This document shows, one piece after another, positions 17,097 to 26,955 of a stretch of 64,000 bases of DNA; position 1 is the first letter of the stretch, and each line of letters begins with the position of its first letter. The translations under genes and the position numbers were made by a program. Below the pieces are notes generated by a model. That model saw only the letters and a list, made by a program, of their open reading frames with translations. It was not told where the DNA came from and searched no databases. Origin of the DNA: Candidatus Marithrix sp. (GTDB lineage: Bacteria; Pseudomonadota; Gammaproteobacteria; Beggiatoales; Beggiatoaceae); the NCBI GenBank assembly GCA_016744775.1, contig JADGDS010000004.1, positions 243,667-307,666 of the forward strand, written 5' to 3'.

Positions 17097-18035
17097 ATGA
17101 ATACACAAGCATTTTTGATTACAATTGACACAGAAGGCGATAATTTATGGCAACAGCCACGCGATATTACTACTAAAAACTCCGCGTTTCTGTCTCGTTT
17201 CCAATCGCTTTGTGAACCTTATGGTTTTAAACCTACCTACTTAACCAATTATGAAATGGCTAAATCCGAGCAATTCGTTGAATTTGGTAAAGATGTTCAG
17301 CGTCGTGGCACCGGAGAAATTGGTATGCACCTTCATGCTTGGAATTCTCCGCCTCTGATTCCCCTAACCAGTGATGACTTTAAATATCACCCTTTTTTGA
17401 TTGACTATCCAGAATCAATAATGCGCGATAAGATCGCATTTATGACGGATTTATTGGAAGATAAATTTGAGACTAAGATGATTAGTCATCGCGCTGGAAG
17501 ATGGAGTTTTAATGATATTTATGCTCGACTATTGATAGAACAAGGATATTGCGTAGATTGTTCTGTAACACCTCATGTCTCATGGAAAACAACTCTTGGC
17601 GATCCAAATGGAGCTGGAGGTACTGATTTTTCTAAATATCCAGAAAGTGCTTATTTTATTGAAAATAAATTACTTGAATTGCCAATGACTATTATTAAAC
17701 ATGATAGATCACAACTAATTCAGCGAATATCAAAATTACCAAAAATAGGAAAACTAGCACGATATAGATGGCCCCAAAGAACATGGTTACGACCAAATGG
17801 TCATAACCTAAAAGCAATGTTAAAACTTGTAAAACAAGCAGCGGTAGAAAAACATCCATATATTGAATTTATGATTCATTCATCAGAATTCATGCCCGGA
17901 GGCAGCCCAAATTTTGTAAATGAATCACAGATTGAAAAATTATATGAAGATATGGAACATTTATTTAACCTAATACAACAACAAGGTTTTATTGGCATGA
18001 CACTTAAAGATTACTATAAACAGGTAACACAATAA
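17097..18035 (+). CDS. Polysaccharide deacetylase-family protein of the EPS locus
   Basis: A 312-residue cytoplasmic-looking protein without a signal peptide. The NodB-like core has an N-terminal acidic motif LITIDTEGDN near residues 7-16, a H-x-H element GEIGMHLHAWNSPP near 78-91, and the SHRAGRWSF arginine motif near 140. These resemble the metal-binding and active-site elements of family 4 carbohydrate esterases, in the form common in polysaccharide gene clusters. It is the first intact gene of the locus and its stop overlaps the flippase start by one base. Deacetylation of a lipid-linked sugar is possible, but the substrate is not known. Confidence 0.75.
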   Translation: MNTQAFLITIDTEGDNLWQQPRDITTKNSAFLSRFQSLCEPYGFKPTYLTNYEMAKSEQFVEFGKDVQRRGTGEIGMHLHAWNSPPLIPLTSDDFKYHPFLIDYPESIMRDKIAFMTDLLEDKFETKMISHRAGRWSFNDIYARLLIEQGYCVDCSVTPHVSWKTTLGDPNGAGGTDFSKYPESAYFIENKLLELPMTIIKHDRSQLIQRISKLPKIGKLARYRWPQRTWLRPNGHNLKAMLKLVKQAAVEKHPYIEFMIHSSEFMPGGSPNFVNESQIEKLYEDMEHLFNLIQQQGFIGMTLKDYYKQVTQ

Positions 18036-19408
18036 TGAAACCAATAGGGCATATTGCCGTTGGATCCATAACTCAGCAAATTTTATCTATCATAATATTT
18101 ATTATCCTGACTCGCCATCTTGGTGCCGAAGGATATGGAATGGTTGCAGCAACATTAGCATTAGCAACCTCTATCTATAACTTTAGCAGCATATGGATGG
18201 CACCGTATATGGTAAAAGCTGGTGCTAAACAAGTGTTTCATCATAAAAAGCTGGGGGATGTCTATTTCATTACAGCTATTATTTCATTAGTATTAACTTT
18301 TTTAGGATTCTGTATAGTTATTTTTTTAGATTTTAAAATTGTACATTTGCAATTGTTAATTTTATTATTATTAGGATTATTTTTCTTAGATTTGCTCAGA
18401 ATAGGTTTTGAAGCAACTCAATCTTTTCGTGAATATGGGTATTCGCTATGGCTAGATAAAATCTTATATCTAATTGCTATTATGAGTTTATTGTTCTCAG
18501 AACAATTAGAAAGTCATTCTGCACTATATGCTAATAGTATTGCAATGTTATTAATTGCGATATTAGGAGTAATTTATTTAGCAAATAAATATCTCAGCTT
18601 TCAAGTACATTCTTTTAAGAAACAAGAATTTTTTAAAACTACAATTCCAATTTTATTTTCAACTATAGCGGTTTATTTTGTTTCTCCTCCTTTTGTAATC
18701 TTACTAGTAACTAATTTATCAGGGCTTCAACAGGCGGCTTTTATTAGTGTAGCCTTTGTAATATCTGGTTTTTTTATACAACCAATACAATGGATTACTC
18801 CCACATTATTACCAAAATTTACAGTCGCAATAGAATCTGGTAATGAACAAGCTTTACGCGATCAATTTGATAAAGTAGTTATGCCCTTTGTGATTCTTTA
18901 CAGTATTGGTGTAATCATATTTATGATAATTGCTCTTTTAACTCCGATTATTCCTTATGTGATTGGAACAGAATTTACTCAAGGAATTCCCATAATTATT
19001 TTCATTGTTGGTACTGTCATTGCAAAATTAATTCATATGTTAATTGTTTCCATGCTATATGCTCGTCAACAAGAAACCTTTATTCTCATAGCAAGTATAG
19101 CAGGTAGCTTATCATTCATCTCAATAGCACTGCTATTTGTTGAATCACAATTATTTTTGTTTGGGCTATTACTAGCCGATTGGATAATCATTGCGGTGGA
19201 AATATGGGCATTAAGAGATTTAGTCTGTTGGCACATCAGATTGAAATTATTACTACTATGTGGATTATTTATAACACTAGGCTTTTTGATCTTAGTTACA
19301 ACTACAGAAACGGTATTAATTGCCAGTGCTTTTATTTTAGTGATTCTTGGACTTATGGCATTTAAACATCGCAATATATTTTGGAGATATTTAAAATCTT
19401 ATGCTTGA
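18035..19408 (+). CDS. Polysaccharide flippase, MOP family (Wzx-like)
   Basis: A 457-residue integral membrane protein with about 12-14 hydrophobic segments. The N-terminal pattern (QQILSIIIFIILTRHLGAEG, then YGMVAATLALA) is the standard first-helix region of O-antigen/teichoic acid flippases. It should move undecaprenyl-linked repeat units across the inner membrane. The start overlaps the preceding gene by one base and the end overlaps the next gene by 8 nt, indicating a single transcription unit. It is unrelated in detail to the flippase remnant at 16865. Confidence 0.88.
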   Translation: MKPIGHIAVGSITQQILSIIIFIILTRHLGAEGYGMVAATLALATSIYNFSSIWMAPYMVKAGAKQVFHHKKLGDVYFITAIISLVLTFLGFCIVIFLDFKIVHLQLLILLLLGLFFLDLLRIGFEATQSFREYGYSLWLDKILYLIAIMSLLFSEQLESHSALYANSIAMLLIAILGVIYLANKYLSFQVHSFKKQEFFKTTIPILFSTIAVYFVSPPFVILLVTNLSGLQQAAFISVAFVISGFFIQPIQWITPTLLPKFTVAIESGNEQALRDQFDKVVMPFVILYSIGVIIFMIIALLTPIIPYVIGTEFTQGIPIIIFIVGTVIAKLIHMLIVSMLYARQQETFILIASIAGSLSFISIALLFVESQLFLFGLLLADWIIIAVEIWALRDLVCWHIRLKLLLLCGLFITLGFLILVTTTETVLIASAFILVILGLMAFKHRNIFWRYLKSYA

Positions 19409-20129
19409 ATATAAAATTAAAAAAGGACCGTTTAGTTCTCATATCAAATGGTTCTCTCCACGCCCCTCCTTGCAGGAAGCTTTTGGATTTTATGAATATA
19501 GACAAACTCTTTATCAAAAACCACTATTAGGATTTCAATCTGAAAACTTTTACACTATACATATAGATCTTTTTAATACAGAAGAAAGTTTACTAGCTAA
19601 TTGTAGCAAAAGTACTCGTTATAAAATAAAACGTGCGCGACGAGAAGGTATGCAATTTACGCTCAGTAATGATATTGAACAATTTGTAAAATTTTATAAT
19701 AAATTTGCACCAACTAAAAATATGGCTCCTATTTCGAATATAGATTTAGAGCGCGTTCAAAATGAGCTTCATATAACACAAGCAGTTTATGAAAATGAAA
19801 TTCTAGCAATGCACACTTACTTCTTTGATAAAGAAATAAAACGTGCCTGTTTATATCATACTGCTTCACTATTTCGTAATGTAGATGATTCTAGTACTCG
19901 TCAATTAATTGGACGTGCTAATCGTTTTTTACACTTTGAAGATATGTTGTATTTCAAAAAATTAGGTGCCAAAAATTATGATTTAGGAGGTTATGCAATA
20001 GATGATTTAAATGAAGAACGTCAACAAATAAATGAATTTAAAAAAGGTTTTGGTGGAGAGATAGTTAAAGAACCTAATTATATGTCTTATCCGCTGTACT
20101 TATATGTATTATTAAAGCTAAAAAAATGA
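19401..20129 (+). CDS. FemAB/GNAT-like acyltransferase
   Basis: A 242-residue protein with a FemAB-like GNAT fold: the conserved basic helix STRYKIKRARREGM near residues 69-82, a central region with ALxHTYFF-like strands (ILAMHTYFFDK), and the terminal GAKNYDLGG followed by FKKGFGGE near 215-222, the usual acceptor-site pattern of the superfamily. Such proteins in exopolysaccharide loci are thought to transfer amino acids or acyl groups to sugars or peptidoglycan. The start overlaps the flippase by 8 nt and the end overlaps the next gene by 4 nt. The exact donor and acceptor are unknown. Confidence 0.7.
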   Translation: MLEYKIKKGPFSSHIKWFSPRPSLQEAFGFYEYRQTLYQKPLLGFQSENFYTIHIDLFNTEESLLANCSKSTRYKIKRARREGMQFTLSNDIEQFVKFYNKFAPTKNMAPISNIDLERVQNELHITQAVYENEILAMHTYFFDKEIKRACLYHTASLFRNVDDSSTRQLIGRANRFLHFEDMLYFKKLGAKNYDLGGYAIDDLNEERQQINEFKKGFGGEIVKEPNYMSYPLYLYVLLKLKK

Positions 20130-20743
20130 AAAATTTAATCAAATTAATAATTTTTATTGCTTTTGAAACATTGCTAATAAATAAGTTCTTTAGATATTTA
20201 AATAAAGGAAAAATAAAAGTTTTACTTTTTCATAACATTGTTATCAATTCACGACAAACATTATTCACTAATGCTATTAGCAAAAAAATATTTATTAAAC
20301 AATTACAATATCTAAAAAAACACTACAATATTGTCAGTCTATCTCAGAATGGAGAATGGCATGGTCTATCCAATGAAAAAGTAAATACGATAAATAGCAA
20401 TCAAATGAAAAAAATGTTAAAAAACGGTATGAATATTGGCTCGCATAGTTTATATCACAATAATTTTTCAAAAATGTCAGTTTCATATTCGGTACAAAAT
20501 GCAGAACAATCAAAACAAAAACTTGAAAATATACTTAAAATTCCAGTTAAATGTTTTGCCTTTCCTTGGGGATTTTATCAAGATCAACAAATGGAGCCAA
20601 TAAAAAAAATATATCGTCGTATCTTTACAGTCAAACATGGTTTTAATTTAAAAGAAGATCAGATTCTTAATCGGAATGAAATAGATGGATTTTTCCATAT
20701 GTGTACTACTGCATCAGGTGCATTCGATTGGTTTAAAAAATAG
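20126..20743 (+). CDS. Polysaccharide deacetylase-family protein lacking the first catalytic motif
   Basis: A 205-residue NodB-family protein. It has the usual start of membrane-linked deacetylases (KIKVLLFHNIVINSRQ near 28-43), the H-x3-H motif as IGSHSLYHNNFSKMS near 110-124, and a motif with FAFPWGFY near 150. Between YNIVSLSQNGEWHG and NTINSNQMKK the family normally has about 60-80 residues including the T-F-D-D-G motif and its catalytic Asp. These are missing here, with the frame kept. It is probably inactive as a deacetylase, or diverged. It is coupled to the previous gene by a 4-nt overlap. Confidence 0.65.
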   Translation: MKNLIKLIIFIAFETLLINKFFRYLNKGKIKVLLFHNIVINSRQTLFTNAISKKIFIKQLQYLKKHYNIVSLSQNGEWHGLSNEKVNTINSNQMKKMLKNGMNIGSHSLYHNNFSKMSVSYSVQNAEQSKQKLENILKIPVKCFAFPWGFYQDQQMEPIKKIYRRIFTVKHGFNLKEDQILNRNEIDGFFHMCTTASGAFDWFKK

Positions 20744-20745
20744 TT

Positions 20746-21891
20746 ATGAAAATTCTGCATATAATAGAATCTCTTTCTATAGGGGGGGCTGAACAAGTAC
20801 TAGTTAATTTGATACCAAAATTATGTGATCGCGGTTTGAATTGTGAAGTTGCTGCTTTATGGTCACCTTATACTTTAGCATCGAAATTAGAATCACACAA
20901 TATTCCAGTACATAGTTTGAATATATCTTATCGTTGGTCTCTGATAGAAGCAAGCTTTAAGCTAAATAAGTTATTACGTAAAAAACAGTATGACATAATA
21001 CATGCACACTTGTTTTTTTCTGATTTTTACACTGCTCTCAGTTATCCATTATTTCCATCAGCGCGTAGAGTAGTTTCTTTTCATAATTTAGCTTATGCAA
21101 GTTATCCTGCTAATACCTTGTGGAAAAAATTTCGTAAGCAAATACATAGCTTTCTAGTTCGTAACTGTATAGATGCTCAAATAGGAGTAAGTACTGCTGT
21201 TGCAGAACATTATTCAGCTCATCTGAAATTAGAAAATGTAAATGTAATTCATAATGGATTTCCAATTGATAAATTATATCCTTCACCAACATTGAAGAAA
21301 ACAGAAATACAAGCGCGTTATAACATTAGTCCTCATGAATTTGTAATTATTGTACCCGGGCGGTTGGTTCCTGAAAAAGATCATGGTGTCTTATTACAAG
21401 CCATTAAGATTCTAAAACAGAAAAATTTATGTCCTAAAGTACTTATTTTCGGTAATGGTCCATTGAAGTCTTGGCTGTACCAAAAATTAGTGAAAGAACA
21501 ATTGTTGGGACAAATAATTTTAAATGAAGCTATACCTCATAAAGAACTTATGGATGTAATACAGGCAACTGATCTTTTTGTGATGCCTTCAATTTATGAA
21601 GGATTTGGATTAGCTCATGCTGAAGCGATGGCAATGGCAAAACCAGTAATTACTACTAGCGTTGGTGGATTAACAGACTTGATTGAAAATGATGTTTCTG
21701 GAATATTGGTACCACCAAAAGATGCAGATTCATTAGCGAATGCAATTGCTGTATTGATGAAAGATGATCATAAAAGAGAACAATTAGGACAAGCGGCTCG
21801 TAAAAGAATCGAAACATGTTTTAGTGTGAATGTTATTGCTGATCATTATGTTAATTTTTATAACAGAATTCTAACTAATCAAAAAAATTAA
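20746..21891 (+). CDS. Glycosyltransferase, GT4 family (1)
   Basis: A 381-residue GT-B fold enzyme. The N-terminal acceptor domain starts MKILHIIESLSIGGAEQVLV with the G-G-A-E motif; the C-terminal donor domain has VPGRLVPEKDH near 202-212, FGNGPLKSW, and the E-x7-E motif in YEGFGLAHAEAMAMAKP near 283-299. GT4 enzymes retain anomeric configuration and use nucleotide sugars in the cytoplasm, here presumably building the lipid-linked repeat unit. The start is 2 nt after the previous stop. The specific sugar cannot be deduced. Confidence 0.92.
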   Translation: MKILHIIESLSIGGAEQVLVNLIPKLCDRGLNCEVAALWSPYTLASKLESHNIPVHSLNISYRWSLIEASFKLNKLLRKKQYDIIHAHLFFSDFYTALSYPLFPSARRVVSFHNLAYASYPANTLWKKFRKQIHSFLVRNCIDAQIGVSTAVAEHYSAHLKLENVNVIHNGFPIDKLYPSPTLKKTEIQARYNISPHEFVIIVPGRLVPEKDHGVLLQAIKILKQKNLCPKVLIFGNGPLKSWLYQKLVKEQLLGQIILNEAIPHKELMDVIQATDLFVMPSIYEGFGLAHAEAMAMAKPVITTSVGGLTDLIENDVSGILVPPKDADSLANAIAVLMKDDHKREQLGQAARKRIETCFSVNVIADHYVNFYNRILTNQKN

Positions 21892-21893
21892 TT

Positions 21894-23084
21894 ATGGCAC
21901 GTGTACTATATATATCTTATGATGGTTTATTAGAACCATTAGGACAATCACAAGTTCTACAATACTTAAAAAATCTTGCTGAATATCACGACATTACCTT
22001 AGTTAGTTATGAAAAACCAGCAGATTGGACACAAGTAGCTAAGCGCAAAGCTTTAAAAAAAATCGTTAAGGAAGCTGGTATTAGATGGATTCCATTACGT
22101 TATCATAAAAGTCCTACTGCCTTGGCAACTTCTTATGATTTGCTAAGAGGATTTTTTGTATGTACCTATCTAAATATTCGCTATCGCATACAAATTGTTC
22201 ACGCCAGAAGTTATGTTGCTTCCGTTCTTGCTTTAGCATTGAAACGAATTTTCAAGAAATGCTTTATATTTGATATGCGCGGTTTTTGGGCTGATGAAAA
22301 GCTAGATAGTGGTACTTGGCAACCTAATTCGCGTATTTATCGAGTTTCAAAGTGGTTTGAAAAGCAGTTTTTAACTAATGCTGATGTAGTGGTTTCACTA
22401 ACTCATGCTGGTGTTTCTGCTATAAAACAATTTCCTTATCTAAAGGATAGTTTGCCTCGTTTTGAGGTTATTTCTACTTGTACTAATCTGGATTTATTTC
22501 GTTCTATACCGAAACAAAAGAACAAGCAATTTACTCTGGGATATGTTGGAACAACTACTAATAGGTATATGTTTGATCCTGTAATAGAATGTTTTAAAAT
22601 TTTATTAAAAATCCGTCCTAATAGCCGCTTTTTAATTATCAATAAAACTGAACACCAATATATTCAAGAACGTTTAAACGCTCATGGTATTTCAAAAGAT
22701 CAAGTAGAACTAAGAACCGCAGAATATAGTGAAGTGCCACAGTTAATGTCCCAAATGGATGCTAACATCCTTTTTATTAAACCTGTTTTTGCTACACTAG
22801 CTACTGCTCCAACTAAGTTTGGAGAATTTCTAGCTTGCGGTATTCCTTGTTTGAGTAATTCAGGAGCTGGAGATATGGGTAAAATTTTGAATGAAGAAGA
22901 CGTTGGTGTTGTTATAGATGAATTTTCTTCTCCAGAACTCGAAAAAGCAGTAGTAAAACTAATAAAATTAATTGAAGAGTCTCAAATTCAGACACGGTGT
23001 ATTACAGTTGCTTCTAAATATTTCTCCTTAAATGAAGGTGTTAATAAGTATAATGAAATTTATAATTCACTGATTTTGGACTAA
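21894..23084 (+). CDS. Glycosyltransferase, GT4 family (2)
   Basis: A 396-residue GT-B glycosyltransferase. The N-terminus MARVLYISYDGLLEPLGQSQ is characteristic of a GT4 subgroup in exopolysaccharide loci, and FDMRGFWADEK near 125-135 is a conserved element of that subgroup. The donor domain contains TLGYVGTTTNRY and the FGEFLACGIPCLSNSGAGDM segment near 307-326 in place of the classic E-x7-E region. It follows the previous gene by 2 nt. The sugar specificity is unknown. Confidence 0.88.
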   Translation: MARVLYISYDGLLEPLGQSQVLQYLKNLAEYHDITLVSYEKPADWTQVAKRKALKKIVKEAGIRWIPLRYHKSPTALATSYDLLRGFFVCTYLNIRYRIQIVHARSYVASVLALALKRIFKKCFIFDMRGFWADEKLDSGTWQPNSRIYRVSKWFEKQFLTNADVVVSLTHAGVSAIKQFPYLKDSLPRFEVISTCTNLDLFRSIPKQKNKQFTLGYVGTTTNRYMFDPVIECFKILLKIRPNSRFLIINKTEHQYIQERLNAHGISKDQVELRTAEYSEVPQLMSQMDANILFIKPVFATLATAPTKFGEFLACGIPCLSNSGAGDMGKILNEEDVGVVIDEFSSPELEKAVVKLIKLIEESQIQTRCITVASKYFSLNEGVNKYNEIYNSLILD

Positions 23085-23136
23085 AAATTGCTCAATTAAA
23101 TAATTAATAATTTAATTGTTTTTTTGAGGTCAATGG

Positions 23137-24699
23137 ATGTTATTTAATTCTTACACCTTTATTTTTGTTTTTCTACCTATAACACTTTTGGTGTTTTTCG
23201 GTATAGGCAATAAAGGACATCATCGTATAGCTATCGCTTGGTTGGTAGCTGCATCATTATTTTTCTACGGTTGGTGGAATCCAGCTTATCTTAGTTTGAT
23301 CTTAGGCTCTATTTTATTTAATTATGCGGTAGGTGTAGCTTTGAGCAATTTACAAGCGCAATCTTCCGCTAGTCATTTAACAAAAATAATCCTATCTTTT
23401 GGTATCTTAGTCAACCTTTTTCTGCTAGCTTATTTCAAATACGCTAACTTCTTTGTTGACAACCTCAACAGTTTAAGTGGCAGTAATTTTCATCTACAAA
23501 CGATTATCCTGCCATTAGCTATTTCTTTTTTTACCTTTCAACAAATTACCTATCTAGTTGATGCCTATAAAGGCGAAACTCGCGAATATAATTTCCTTCA
23601 TTATTGCCTCTTTGTCACCTTCTTTCCGCAGTTGATAGCTGGACCAATTGTTCATCACCGTGAAATGTTGCCGCAGTTCGTCAAAAATACAATTTATAAA
23701 TTCAATCATCAACATCTAGCAATAGGATTGACTATATTTTTTCTAGGTTTATTTAAAAAAGTAGTTTTAGCAGATGGTGTAGCAGTTTATGCCACACCTG
23801 TTTTTGACGCCGCTGAACAAGGTGTTATGCTAACTTTTTTTGAAGCATGGGCTGGTGCTTTAGCTTATACCTTCCAATTGTATTTTGACTTTTCTGGCTA
23901 TTCTGATATGGCGATTGGAATTGCCAGAATGTTTGGCATTCGTTTACCCCTCAATTTTCATTCTCCCTATAAATCAGTAAATATCATTGAATTTTGGCGG
24001 CGTTGGCATATAACTCTTTCTCGTTTTCTCAGAGATTATTTGTATATTCCTTTGGGCGGAAATCGCAAAGGCAAGTTTCGGCGTTATATTAATTTGATGA
24101 TAACCATGTTACTAGGTGGCTTATGGCACGGTGCTGGTTGGACATTTGTGATGTGGGGAGCTTTGCATGGTATTTATTTGATAATTAATTATGTTTGGCG
24201 GGCATTACGTCGCGCTTTAGGACATGATTTGAATCGTTCTAGTTGGTGGGGACGGGGTTTGTCTCTATTGACTACATTTATGGCTGTTGTAGTGGCTTGG
24301 GTATTTTTTAGAGCGGAAAGTTTTACTGGTGCCATGAATGTCTTACAAGGGATGAGTGGTGTTAATGGCTTTTATTTGAATGCTGAATGGTTATATCAGT
24401 TAGGTTCATTAGGTGTTTATTTACAAGAATTAGGCATTGTTTTTGCGCCTATGGCAATGAATTTTAATAAATTATGGATTATGAGCATCCTATTAGTTTG
24501 GTTTATCGCTTGGTTTATGCCAAATACTCAACAATTACTCTCGCGTTATGAACCAGCTATTTATAGTGGAGAGATAAAAGGATGGAAATGTTTACAATGG
24601 CAACCTTCACGAATTTGGACGCTTAGTATTGCAATGCTTGCGACAATTGCGATACTGAGCTTAACTCGTATCAGTGAATTTTTATATTTTAATTTTTAG
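23137..24699 (+). CDS. MBOAT-family O-acyltransferase (AlgI-like)
   Basis: A 520-residue polytopic membrane protein with about 10-12 segments. Family motifs: FNSYTFIFVFLPITLLVFFG at the start, the cytoplasmic re-entrant motif IIEFWRRWHITLSRFLRDYL near 285-304, and the catalytic His in GGLWHGAGWTF near 328-338. AlgI-type enzymes pass acetyl groups across the inner membrane to acetylate exopolysaccharides. The next gene encodes an SGNH-like candidate partner, matching the usual AlgI plus AlgX/AlgJ or DltB plus DltD arrangement. A 52-bp gap separates it from the previous gene; TTTGAGGTC precedes the ATG. Confidence 0.93.
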   Translation: MLFNSYTFIFVFLPITLLVFFGIGNKGHHRIAIAWLVAASLFFYGWWNPAYLSLILGSILFNYAVGVALSNLQAQSSASHLTKIILSFGILVNLFLLAYFKYANFFVDNLNSLSGSNFHLQTIILPLAISFFTFQQITYLVDAYKGETREYNFLHYCLFVTFFPQLIAGPIVHHREMLPQFVKNTIYKFNHQHLAIGLTIFFLGLFKKVVLADGVAVYATPVFDAAEQGVMLTFFEAWAGALAYTFQLYFDFSGYSDMAIGIARMFGIRLPLNFHSPYKSVNIIEFWRRWHITLSRFLRDYLYIPLGGNRKGKFRRYINLMITMLLGGLWHGAGWTFVMWGALHGIYLIINYVWRALRRALGHDLNRSSWWGRGLSLLTTFMAVVVAWVFFRAESFTGAMNVLQGMSGVNGFYLNAEWLYQLGSLGVYLQELGIVFAPMAMNFNKLWIMSILLVWFIAWFMPNTQQLLSRYEPAIYSGEIKGWKCLQWQPSRIWTLSIAMLATIAILSLTRISEFLYFNF

Positions 24700-24712
24700 G
24701 ATAGTGGCAGTC

Positions 24713-25864
24713 ATGAAACATTATATGAAAGGATTGCTAGTTTTAATAGCAATTTTTGTTATAAGTAGCGCAAGCTTCAATTGGATGATGAATCCTTATG
24801 GGATATTTAACAGTCCCGAAATTGAAAAAATAAATAAACTCAAACCAGAATTTTTTACTCATTTGCGTCTTGCAAAAGCATGGGCAGTTTATAAACAAAA
24901 ACCAGATGGTATTATTTTAGGGACTTCTCGCAGCGAATTTGGTTTAGATCCTAATCATCCCGGATGGAATGTGAAATCTGTTTATAATCTGGGTCTAAGT
25001 GGTGCGAATATGTATGAGGTATTAAAGTATTTTCAACATGCTCATACAATTAAGTCTCAAAAGCAGGTAGTATTAGGTGTTGATTTCTTTATGTTTAATA
25101 TATTTGCATCAAATCATGCTGATTTTGATGAATCCAATTTAGCTATGAATCCTAAGTTTTCTAGCGCGAATAAATTCTTCACTCTGATTTCCATTGACAC
25201 TATTTGGTCAAACATAAAAACACTGTTGAAACAAACAGAAGTAAAATTTACCTATTTATCTAATGGGCAACTAGATTGGACTAACTATATTAGAACTGTC
25301 CGTAAACAAGGCGGACACAGACAATTCTTTATTTTAACTGAAGAAGAGCATATGAATAACACATGGTTTAATAGCTTTGTTAATCCAAAAACAGGAGAAT
25401 CCACTCTTAAATATTTCCGTAACTTGCTTGATATAGCCTATCGTGATCATGTTGATTTACGCATATTTATCTCACCATCTCACGCCCGTCTATGGGAAGC
25501 TTTATATTCTGTAGGTTTATGGCCAAAATTTGAACAATGGAAACGTGAAATGGTGCGAATAAATGCAGAACAAGCTAATAAATATGGCAAAACACCATTT
25601 CCCCTTTGGGATTTTAGTGGTTATAACAGCTTTACGACTGAAGAAGTTCCGCCTTTAGGAGACAAAAAAACCGAAATGAAATGGTATTGGGAAGCTTCCC
25701 ATTACAAAAAAACACTAGGAGATTTGGTTTTAAATCGTATATTTGGCAAAGGTCTCATAGCAAATGATTTTGGAAAATTGCTCGAATCTAAAAATATTGA
25801 ACAACAACTAGCTAAAATTAGAACTGAACAACAACAGTATCGTACTAGAAAAAACGGTACTTAA
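24713..25864 (+). CDS. Membrane-anchored SGNH-like partner of the MBOAT acyltransferase
   Basis: A 383-residue protein with an N-terminal membrane helix (GLLVLIAIFVISSASF) and a periplasmic domain. GIILGTSRSEFGLDP-like sequence near 68-83 supplies a candidate nucleophilic Ser (GTSRS), and FISPSHARLWEAL and a late EASHYKK segment could provide the acidic/His residues. It probably transfers the acetyl group delivered by the MBOAT protein to the polysaccharide, as AlgX/AlgJ or DltD do. The frame is open to 24674, overlapping the MBOAT gene, but the ATG at 24713 with AGGA about 12 nt upstream puts the signal anchor at the N-terminus. Confidence 0.72.
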   Translation: MKHYMKGLLVLIAIFVISSASFNWMMNPYGIFNSPEIEKINKLKPEFFTHLRLAKAWAVYKQKPDGIILGTSRSEFGLDPNHPGWNVKSVYNLGLSGANMYEVLKYFQHAHTIKSQKQVVLGVDFFMFNIFASNHADFDESNLAMNPKFSSANKFFTLISIDTIWSNIKTLLKQTEVKFTYLSNGQLDWTNYIRTVRKQGGHRQFFILTEEEHMNNTWFNSFVNPKTGESTLKYFRNLLDIAYRDHVDLRIFISPSHARLWEALYSVGLWPKFEQWKREMVRINAEQANKYGKTPFPLWDFSGYNSFTTEEVPPLGDKKTEMKWYWEASHYKKTLGDLVLNRIFGKGLIANDFGKLLESKNIEQQLAKIRTEQQQYRTRKNGT

Positions 25865-25905
25865 ATTGCTTTAATTAATCAAAATAATGAAAAAATAATA
25901 ATTAA

Positions 25906-26955
25906 ATGAAAATACTTTTTTTAACTAGATATGATAGCAAAGGAGCAAGTAGTCGTTACCGATTTTTACAATATATTCCCTATTTAGAGACAGCAGGATT
26001 TGAATGTATAGTTTCGCCACTGTTTGATAACAAATATTTAAACAAATTATATAATTGTAAGCAAAATACTTTTGTTAGTATATTTGTATATATGGTGCGT
26101 AGATTATCTGTATTAGTAACAACAAAAAAATTTGATATAGTAGTCTTAGAAAAGGAAGTAATTCCTTTTGCTCCTGCCTTCTTAGAGCGATTACTGAATA
26201 TTATTAATATACCTTATGTTGTTGACTATGATGATGCTATATTTCATCAATATGATTGTCATACAAATCCGATAGTACGAACTATATTAAGGAAAAAGAT
26301 TGCTGTTGTTATGCGTAATGCACGACTTGTGATTGCTGGTAATAATTATATTGCGAAATATGCACAGCAAGCTGGTGCTAAGCAGGTTGAAATCATTCCA
26401 ACAGTTATTGATATAACTAAATATTCACAAATAAGAGAAAGTAAAAAAAATGATGTTTTTAGAATTGTCTGGATAGGTTCGCCTAGTACATATCAACATG
26501 TAGAAGCGATTTTGCCTGCATTAGCTAAAATATCTAATAGTAAATTGTTATTGATTGGTGCTGGTAAAAGAAAATTTAATGAATCTTGGATCGAAGTCCG
26601 TTCTTGGTCTGAAGTTAGTGAAATTAAGGATATTCAATCCGCTGATGTTGGTATTATGCCTCTACCGGATACGCCTTGGGCGCGTGGCAAATGTGGTTTT
26701 AAATTAATTCAATATATGGCTTGTGGTTTGCCAGTTGTAGCTTCGCCAGTGGGTGTCAACGCTGACATTGTTGAACATGGTAAGAATGGTTTTTTGGCTT
26801 CAAGTACAGAGGATTGGGTAAGATTCTTAACTAACTTGCGAAATGATAAGGTTTTGCGTACTAGTATGGGAAGTGATGGTAGAAAAAAAGTAGAAAATAA
26901 TTATTGCTTGCAGGTAACTGCACCGCGCCTTGTAGAGTTACTTTATGATGGATGA
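25906..26955 (+). CDS. Glycosyltransferase, GT4 family (3)
   Basis: A 349-residue GT-B glycosyltransferase. The N-terminus MKILFLTRYDSKGASSRYRF has the S-S-R-x-R acceptor-domain motif found in one GT4 subgroup; the donor domain has IVWIGSPSTYQH near 184-195 and GIMPLPDTPWARGKCGFKLI near 247-266 followed by YMACGLPVVASPVG. Only the second Lys/Glu position of the donor site is conserved in this subgroup, so the classic E-x7-E is absent as expected. Its 3' end overlaps the next gene by 11 nt. Confidence 0.88.
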   Translation: MKILFLTRYDSKGASSRYRFLQYIPYLETAGFECIVSPLFDNKYLNKLYNCKQNTFVSIFVYMVRRLSVLVTTKKFDIVVLEKEVIPFAPAFLERLLNIINIPYVVDYDDAIFHQYDCHTNPIVRTILRKKIAVVMRNARLVIAGNNYIAKYAQQAGAKQVEIIPTVIDITKYSQIRESKKNDVFRIVWIGSPSTYQHVEAILPALAKISNSKLLLIGAGKRKFNESWIEVRSWSEVSEIKDIQSADVGIMPLPDTPWARGKCGFKLIQYMACGLPVVASPVGVNADIVEHGKNGFLASSTEDWVRFLTNLRNDKVLRTSMGSDGRKKVENNYCLQVTAPRLVELLYDG

